34,753 nucleotides of DNA from a virus. This document shows positions 29,610-34,753 of this stretch, piece by piece. Position numbers and translations under genes: made by a program. How positions within the stretch are numbered: position 1 is the first letter of the stretch; each line of letters starts with the position of its first letter. The stretch lies in the IMG/VR virus record IMGVR_UViG_3300037090_000056, positions 1-34,753 of that record; one strand, given 5' to 3'. Below the pieces are notes generated by a model. It did not search any database. It was not told where the DNA came from and saw nothing but the letters and a program-made list of their open reading frames with translations.

Positions 29610-31480
29610 TGGTTAAGGAAACTCAAAAAGAAAAAGACTTGCAAGAGATTAAAGTTTGGCGTGACCGTATTGAACGTGGTAAGAAACTACGCAAGCGGAA
29701 AATCAAGGAAGCCAAAAAGTATATCAAGTATTACAAGTCTGATCAATGGAGTGATTCAACTGGTTACAAAGAGAAACCAGTTACTAATCTTATATTTGCA
29801 AGCATCAAGTCACAACTACCATTCTTGTACTTCCAGAATCCTAAGTGGTATGTAACACCAAAGACTGGACATAAGCAAGATAAGAAGAAGATCATTGAAA
29901 ATGCCAAGACAGCTAGTTTGTTTCTTAACTATTATGCTAATGAGAATCTTAGAATAACATTGAAGAAACAAGCCAGGCTTGTTATTCTTGATGCCATATT
30001 TATTTTTGGTGCTATGAAGGTTGGGTACGTTCCCAATATGGTTATTAATGAGAACTATGGCAAACCTAAAGTATTGGGATATGAAGATCAAGAACCAATA
30101 TATGATATTGATGATAAAGGTAATGTCATAGTTGATGAAGATGAAGATATTATGTTGAATGAGAAGTTTGTTGCTCGCAGGGTTTCACCTGCTTCATTCA
30201 TATTTGATACTGAATGTCAAAACTATTTTGAAGATGGTCGCTATATCATTGAAGAAATCTCTCTCCCCTTGGAGGATGTGAAGAACGATAAGAAATACAA
30301 GAATACAAAGAATTTGAAACCCTCTTATATGGCCAAGAGGGGGTTGGATTTATCTGAAAATGAAATGGCTAAGTCTGACTATCGTGAACTGCAGGAGGAC
30401 TTGAAACGAGTTACCCTGTATGAAATTTGGGATATTGAGCATGACAAGTTGAAGGTCATTGCCGAAGGACATGACGATTGGTTACGCAACGTTGAGACCC
30501 CCGAAGGTGTGGAAAGCGACCCATATGTTTTCCTGCAGTTCAATGATATTCCAGATGAAGTGTATCCCTTGTCAGATATAAGGGTACAAATTTCTCCACA
30601 GGATGAATACAACAAAGCAACTGCTATGGTACTTACGCATGCCAAAAGATTCAATCGTAAGTATGGTTATGTTGAAGGAATGATTGATGAAGACCAGATG
30701 AGAATTGTTGAATCTGGTGAAGATGGTTCTTTTTTCAAAGTTAAAGATATGCCGTTGTCAAAAGTTATTGAACCGCTAACCGATTCGCAGATTAACCAAG
30801 CTGTGTTGATGGGGTTGGAAGGTTCGAGACAAAACTTTGACAAAGTTTCTGTTACTAATGAAGCAGACCGTGGAGTTATTGAAAGAAGAAAAACAGCGTT
30901 TGAAGCCAATAAAGTGTATGGTTCTTCTGATTTGAGAAAAGAAGATAGGCGTTCATTGGTTGAAGATATGATGTCTCAGGTTGGCGATAAGTTGCTTCAA
31001 AGCATGCAAGCCAATTTGACTCCGCAAGAGTCAGTTCCAATTGGTGGTGTTGAGAATGCACAGAATTGGGCAAATCTTGATAAAGATAATATTGAAGGAC
31101 AATTCAATGTAAAAACAGAAGTTGGTAGTATGACTCCTAAACTACCAGAATCTGAGAGACAAGAGTTTGTACAATTTATGCAAGTATTGACTATGTTCCC
31201 ACCAGAAATGATTAAAGTGAAAGTTAATATGGATGGCATACTTGAAGCTATGACAACTATGTTCCCTGCACTTGAGGATATTGAATTAATTAATCCTCCA
31301 GAAACACAAAAGGTTGTTGGAGAACAAATACAAAAACAAAAGCAGATGGAAATGATGTTGCAAGTTGCTAAGATGCGTGGTGGAAAGTTGCATCTTGATC
31401 CACAAGGGCAACCCAAGGGACAACCCAAGGGAAAGGGTAAGCAACCCGCAAAACAACTGATGATGGGAGGTGGCAAGTAA
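29609..31480 (+). CDS. Portal protein
   Basis: A 623-residue protein in the invariant position after the large terminase. A basic, helical N-terminus (KKLRKRKIKEAKKYIKYYKS) is followed by the portal-type SDQW and LIFASIKSQLPFLYFQNP (about 50-82) and a wing with QISPQDEYNKATAMVLTHAK (about 328-347). A helical crown-side C-terminal region ends in Gln/Gly/Lys repeats (QGQPKGQPKGKGKQ). It would form the dodecameric channel at the capsid vertex that binds terminase during packaging and the tail hub afterwards. ATG overlaps the terL stop; the end overlaps the next ATG. Confidence 0.9.
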   Translation: MVKETQKEKDLQEIKVWRDRIERGKKLRKRKIKEAKKYIKYYKSDQWSDSTGYKEKPVTNLIFASIKSQLPFLYFQNPKWYVTPKTGHKQDKKKIIENAKTASLFLNYYANENLRITLKKQARLVILDAIFIFGAMKVGYVPNMVINENYGKPKVLGYEDQEPIYDIDDKGNVIVDEDEDIMLNEKFVARRVSPASFIFDTECQNYFEDGRYIIEEISLPLEDVKNDKKYKNTKNLKPSYMAKRGLDLSENEMAKSDYRELQEDLKRVTLYEIWDIEHDKLKVIAEGHDDWLRNVETPEGVESDPYVFLQFNDIPDEVYPLSDIRVQISPQDEYNKATAMVLTHAKRFNRKYGYVEGMIDEDQMRIVESGEDGSFFKVKDMPLSKVIEPLTDSQINQAVLMGLEGSRQNFDKVSVTNEADRGVIERRKTAFEANKVYGSSDLRKEDRRSLVEDMMSQVGDKLLQSMQANLTPQESVPIGGVENAQNWANLDKDNIEGQFNVKTEVGSMTPKLPESERQEFVQFMQVLTMFPPEMIKVKVNMDGILEAMTTMFPALEDIELINPPETQKVVGEQIQKQKQMEMMLQVAKMRGGKLHLDPQGQPKGQPKGKGKQPAKQLMMGGGK

Positions 31481-31800
31481 TGCCCATCTACGAATACGAA
31501 TGCAAAAGGTGTAAAATAATATTGGGTATGTATGCCCCTGTTCGTGATTGGAATAAGAGGCAAAAGTGTGAATGCGGTAGAACCATGAAGAAGATTCTTT
31601 CGGTGCACGAAGCCCGTGCATTTGTTGAACAAAATTTGAATGTGACTATTACAGATAGGAAAACTGGCAATGAGAAGATTCTTCATGCAAATAATAGACA
31701 AGAGGTTAAGGATGCTATAAATAGATATAATGATACACCGGATGCATCAAGAACTGGTAAAATTTCACAGGTTGAGATATTGTCTCAAAGGGAGTTCTAA
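31480..31800 (+). CDS. FmdB-like zinc-ribbon protein
   Basis: A 106-residue protein beginning MPIYEYECKRCK, with CECGRTMKK further on: the CxxC...CxC(G) ribbon of the FmdB/regulatory-protein family (MPxYEYxCxxC). The rest (VHEARAFVEQNLNVTITDRK) is mixed. GGAGGTGG precedes the start. FmdB-like proteins are common in phages near structural genes. Their role is not established. Confidence 0.8.
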   Translation: MPIYEYECKRCKIILGMYAPVRDWNKRQKCECGRTMKKILSVHEARAFVEQNLNVTITDRKTGNEKILHANNRQEVKDAINRYNDTPDASRTGKISQVEILSQREF

Positions 31801-32126
31801 TGGAATTCTTATCAATAACAAATTTAAACACATTAATCATTCCTATTGTAATTAGTTTATCTACAGCATTTATTATTCAACATTCAAACAGGAAGGCCAA
31901 ACAACGTGATGAGCACGAAACAGAAGTTAAAAAATTATTGAAGCAAATTGAAGATACTAAAGAGATATCTCTTACTGAATGGCAAGCGGAAGTTCACAAG
32001 AACTTCAATGAAATTAAAGATATGACCAAAAAGATTGCTGATGATGCAAGGGATATGGTTCCATTTGAGTCTTGTGATAAGCGAATGGAAAAACTTGAAG
32101 AGAGAGTCAGAAAGATAGGTGGATGA
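31800..32126 (+). CDS. Membrane-anchored coiled-coil protein (spanin- or holin-accessory-like)
   Basis: A 108-residue protein: transmembrane helix at about residues 8-28 (LNTLIIPIVISLSTAFIIQH), then a long charged coiled coil (ETEVKKLLKQIEDTKE, HKNFNEIKDMTKKIADDARD). This one-helix plus coiled-coil layout, directly before the M15 endolysin and holin, suggests a lysis accessory such as an inner-membrane spanin. No outer-membrane partner gene is seen, so the role is inference. Coupled to the endolysin by ATGA. Confidence 0.6.
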   Translation: MEFLSITNLNTLIIPIVISLSTAFIIQHSNRKAKQRDEHETEVKKLLKQIEDTKEISLTEWQAEVHKNFNEIKDMTKKIADDARDMVPFESCDKRMEKLEERVRKIGG

Positions 32127-32557
32127 TGAAATACTTTCAGATTTATGAGTTGGTAGATGAGAAAACATGGAGAACTATTGGTGATAAGGCGTGGGAGTTA
32201 TTTAAACCGGATGCTCTTATAATGTTAGATAATTTCAGAGAGTTTATCGGTGTTCCTTGCTCAGTGAATAATTGGTATGGTGCTACTGGTGGTTATGCAA
32301 CGAGACAGTTTTCAGGATTTCGCCCAGAAGATTGTCCTATCGGTGCAAAACACAGCCAACATAAATTGGGAAATGCCTTCGATGTCCATGTAAAGGACAT
32401 GAATGCTGATGATGCAAGAAAACGTATTTTAGCAGATAAGGATAATCCCTTGTTGTTAAACATAACACGGCTTGAATCGGGTGTGGCATGGGTTCATATG
32501 GATGCTATGGTGCTTCCTGCAGGACTTAAACGTATTCATGTATTTGCGGATGTATGA
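32123..32557 (+). CDS. Endolysin: M15-type peptidase
   Basis: A 144-residue protein whose zinc site fits peptidase family M15: SQHKLGNAFDVHV gives H80 and D87, and RLESGVAWVHMDAM gives the Glu (E118) and H125 ligand. M15 phage endolysins cut peptidoglycan stem peptides. It starts with tandem ATGs (32123 and 32126) overlapping the previous stop. It has no signal peptide, so release depends on the holin just downstream. Adjacency to the three-helix holin makes the lysis role firm. Confidence 0.88.
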   Translation: MMKYFQIYELVDEKTWRTIGDKAWELFKPDALIMLDNFREFIGVPCSVNNWYGATGGYATRQFSGFRPEDCPIGAKHSQHKLGNAFDVHVKDMNADDARKRILADKDNPLLLNITRLESGVAWVHMDAMVLPAGLKRIHVFADV

Positions 32558-32569
32558 AAGGAGCATGAT

Positions 32570-33007
32570 ATGGGATTTGATATAACAGGATTAGGTTCGA
32601 TATTTGATTTTGGTTCAAAAATAATTGACAAGATTTTTCCAGATAAAACTGCTGCTGATAAGGCAAAGTTTGATTTGCTTACACAACAGCAAGCAGGACA
32701 ATTGACTGAGTTACAAAACGATTTTAATCTTGCAATTAAACAAATTGAAACAAATGCGGTAGAAGCTGAAAATCCAAGTACCTTCGTATCAGGATGGCGA
32801 CCTTTTGTGGGATGGATATGTGGAGTTGCTTTGGCATATAATTATATATTTATGCCACTTTTTGTATATATTATGCAAATGGCCTTTAAAGGAGCACCTG
32901 GCATGCCAGCTCTTGATATAGGGGAATTGATGACATTATTAATTGGTATGTTAGGGCTTGGTGCTTTAAGGTCTTATGACAAACAAAATGGCGTAGCAGC
33001 CAAATAA
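32570..33007 (+). CDS. Holin of the three-transmembrane family
   Basis: A 145-residue protein matching the 3TM holin family in its conserved core: SGWRPFVGWICGVALAYNY, helix IFMPLFVYIMQMAF, and LDIGELMTLLIGMLGLGALR followed by SYDKQNG. The N-terminal 70 residues are a soluble helical region. AAAGGAG precedes the ATG. It forms membrane lesions that set lysis timing and let the endolysin through. Confidence 0.92.
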   Translation: MGFDITGLGSIFDFGSKIIDKIFPDKTAADKAKFDLLTQQQAGQLTELQNDFNLAIKQIETNAVEAENPSTFVSGWRPFVGWICGVALAYNYIFMPLFVYIMQMAFKGAPGMPALDIGELMTLLIGMLGLGALRSYDKQNGVAAK

Positions 33008-33021
33008 GAAAGGAAAAGATT

Positions 33022-33801
33022 ATGCCGCCCAAAGACATTCATGAAGGTGTTACAGACGATGGACAGAGTTATGTTAGAATTTTGGAAGATGACGATACCT
33101 TACACGATGATGAAATTCAAGATGATGAAGGTGGTGATGAAAATCCCATAACAACAATTCTGAAAAAACTTGATATTAAATCTTTGCCTCAAGAACAGCA
33201 AGATTTGTTCAAGGAACTGGAAGACAATATTAAAAGTCGTAACAATGATAAAAGTGATGAGGAGCGACAAACAACTGTTGAAGCTCTTAAAAATATTGTT
33301 GCTCAATTACAAGATTTAAAGAAACCACCTGCTGATGACCAAACACCAGCAGGTAGGAAGAAATTAGCAGAGTCATTGAAATTTGAAGATAATGATTTTT
33401 ATGCTCCCTATTTCAAGCAAGTAGCGTCAGCACTTGATTTGGCAATTGATAAGTTAGAGGGCATTGAAAAAGCAAGGGTAGATGATAAGAGATCGTCTTT
33501 TCAAGAAAAGGCTGTCACTTTCATCAAAGAAAATAAACTATCTCCCAAAGTAATAGGTAAAATGGATGAGATTTCTAAAGCTATGGGTTCAGGCGTCTAT
33601 AATGATTTGCCGAGATTACTGAAAATAGCAAAGTCAGAACTCGGAATCAGAGACATACCCCAAGGCAGACCGAGGCCCAATGAGAATAATATCGTTGAGT
33701 TTCGTGGTAGAAAGAAATCTGATTCAACTGTTGACCAGAGACCTGCTAAAACGATGGAGGAGGCATGGAATCGGGCACAGGAACAGTTAGGTGGAGAATA
33801 A
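33022..33801 (+). CDS. Capsid scaffolding protein
   Basis: A 259-residue, very acidic protein in the N-terminal half (ILEDDDTLHDDEIQDDEGGD), with helical coiled-coil segments in the middle (DLFKELEDNIKSRNNDKSDE, ALDLAIDKLEGIEKARVDDK). The basic C-terminal end (REFRGRKKS-like segment NIVEFRGRKKSDS) is the feature that binds the capsid protein in P22-type scaffolds. It sits immediately before the capsid gene, as usual. No protease motif was noticed. AAAGGAAAAG precedes the start. Confidence 0.8.
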   Translation: MPPKDIHEGVTDDGQSYVRILEDDDTLHDDEIQDDEGGDENPITTILKKLDIKSLPQEQQDLFKELEDNIKSRNNDKSDEERQTTVEALKNIVAQLQDLKKPPADDQTPAGRKKLAESLKFEDNDFYAPYFKQVASALDLAIDKLEGIEKARVDDKRSSFQEKAVTFIKENKLSPKVIGKMDEISKAMGSGVYNDLPRLLKIAKSELGIRDIPQGRPRPNENNIVEFRGRKKSDSTVDQRPAKTMEEAWNRAQEQLGGE

Positions 33802-33824
33802 CAAGTTAATCGGAGGATTCTATT

Positions 33825-34753
33825 ATGGCAGTTAATTCATTAACTTACAACTTTGATGACCTTTTATCAACCACATGGATGAATTATAGGTCACAGTTGT
33901 ATGACAACATATTCAATGCATGTCCGTTCTTTTATTGGATTCATGCCAATGAGAGAAAGCGTGTGGAAGATGGCGGTGAAAGGATTGTTATTCCTCTGGA
34001 ATATGGTAAAAATACTACCATCAAATCCATGCAAAGTGGATATGATGTTATTGATACCACTCCTCAGGAAGTTTTCACGGCAGCTTACTACACATGGAAG
34101 GAGGTCGCAGGTTCAACATCTATTTCCAATAAAGAACTTGCAATGAACCAGGGTAAGAATAAGATTTTGGACTTGCTTACCAAGCTGGCCAATAATACAG
34201 AGATGTCATTCTCTGAAATTATTGAGGCCATGATTGTTGGTGCACTTACCAATGGAAATGGTGGTGCTGATCTTACACCTATCAATCTATTGATTAAGTC
34301 TGACCCTACTACATCTACCACGATTGGTGGTATCAACCAGAATACATACTCTTGGTGGAGAAACCAGTACAAACAATCTTCTGCAACTACATATGAAGGT
34401 TTCGTCAAAGAGGTCGTCACTATGTATAACCTTTGCTCAAGATACGGTTCAAAAAATGGCAAGAGAAAAGCTCCCGATGCAATTCTCTGCGACCAGTATT
34501 ACTATGAAACGTATCTTGGTGCTGCACGAGCCAAAGGGCAGATCATGATGCAGAATGATAAAGCAGCAGACCTTGGTTTTGGTGGAGCCAAGTATCTTGG
34601 TGCCACATTATTGTGGGATGAATATGTGCCTGATGTTTATACAGGTACAGCAAATACCAACCCTGCTGCATATACATATACATATTCAAGTGGATTGTTT
34701 ATCAATTCAGAGTTTCTTGAGTTTGTTGTGTGTAAAGGTCAGGACTTTGTTAT
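33825..34753 (+). CDS. Major capsid protein (3' truncated)
   Basis: The frame opens at ATG 33825, nine bases after CGGAGGA, and runs off the right edge without a stop; 309 codons are visible. The N-terminus (MAVNSLTYNFDDLLSTTWMN) and GGERIVIPLEYGKN are typical of HK97-fold capsid proteins of short-tailed phages. A long spine helix region follows (GKNKILDLLTKLANNTEMSF, SEIIEAMIVGAL), then a beta-rich P-domain. The missing C-terminus should be roughly 40-60 residues, judging from where the last beta strand (FLEFVVCKGQDFV) breaks off. No capsid protease gene is in the window. Confidence 0.88.
   Translation, partial: MAVNSLTYNFDDLLSTTWMNYRSQLYDNIFNACPFFYWIHANERKRVEDGGERIVIPLEYGKNTTIKSMQSGYDVIDTTPQEVFTAAYYTWKEVAGSTSISNKELAMNQGKNKILDLLTKLANNTEMSFSEIIEAMIVGALTNGNGGADLTPINLLIKSDPTTSTTIGGINQNTYSWWRNQYKQSSATTYEGFVKEVVTMYNLCSRYGSKNGKRKAPDAILCDQYYYETYLGAARAKGQIMMQNDKAADLGFGGAKYLGATLLWDEYVPDVYTGTANTNPAAYTYTYSSGLFINSEFLEFVVCKGQDFV

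Noticed and set aside
1-34753. The window might be a complete circular genome.
   Set aside because: Joining base 34753 to base 1 gives a stop after four more whole codons in the capsid gene (...FV-I-F-R-N-P-stop), far short of a usual capsid C-terminus, and leaves the tail hub without a start. Adaptor genes are also missing.

Overview
The window is most of the genome of a short-tailed (podovirus-like) tailed phage of the class Caudoviricetes, infecting a bacterium that uses Shine-Dalgarno initiation. The evidence is a full morphogenesis set: large terminase, portal, scaffold, HK97-type capsid protein, a beta-propeller tail hub, a tail fibre and three ejection-type proteins, with no tape measure. 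A lysis pair (M15 peptidase and three-helix holin) is also present. The host cannot be named from sequence. The DNA is AT-rich. No integrase, repressor or tRNA was recognised, so a lytic lifestyle is inferred. Both edges cut a gene (tail hub on the left, capsid on the right). Joining the ends would truncate the capsid gene, so some connector and tail genes lie outside.

Layout. Positions 1-12232 (+) are the late tail and ejection operon: tail hub, small protein, tail fibre with a compositionally foreign C-terminal half, fibre-associated protein, GNAT-like protein, ejection protein, PAPS-reductase-like PP-loop protein, two more ejection proteins, a 39-codon zinc-knuckle gene broken by an in-frame UGA, and a PurD-like ATP-grasp protein. 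Positions 12233-12405 separate convergent operons and hold a predicted three-way-junction RNA followed by a T-tract. Positions 12406-24351 (-) are the replication and recombination operon: HNH nuclease, VRR-NUC nuclease, a CHC2/Toprim primase fused to an MCM-like AAA+ helicase, a DUF669-type SSB ending in an SSB-like tip, a Sak4-like recombinase, a SprT-like zincin, a Cas4/RecB-like Fe-S nuclease, a radical SAM protein, a SNF2 helicase, a Myb-like protein, and small genes that include two very short membrane proteins.

Positions 24352-25901 are the control region. One isolated minus-strand gene (25084-25512) has its own promoter and a textbook terminator. Two minus-strand promoters share a long motif, and a consensus sigma70 promoter drives the plus strand. 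Between the terminator and the operon promoter lies an untranscribed-looking, AT-rich stretch organised as an imperfect giant palindrome (24614-24981) with repeated CTAAGTA motifs; it is the best replication-origin candidate.

Positions 25902-34753 (+) run from small early or packaging-proximal genes (two membrane proteins, a basic protein, three zinc ribbons) through a possible small terminase, a beta-rich protein, large terminase, portal, FmdB-like zinc ribbon, a membrane/coiled-coil protein, M15 endolysin, holin and scaffold to the start of the capsid gene. Genes are packed with TAATG or ATGA junctions. That packing is what makes the short genes, and the UGA-interrupted one, credible.
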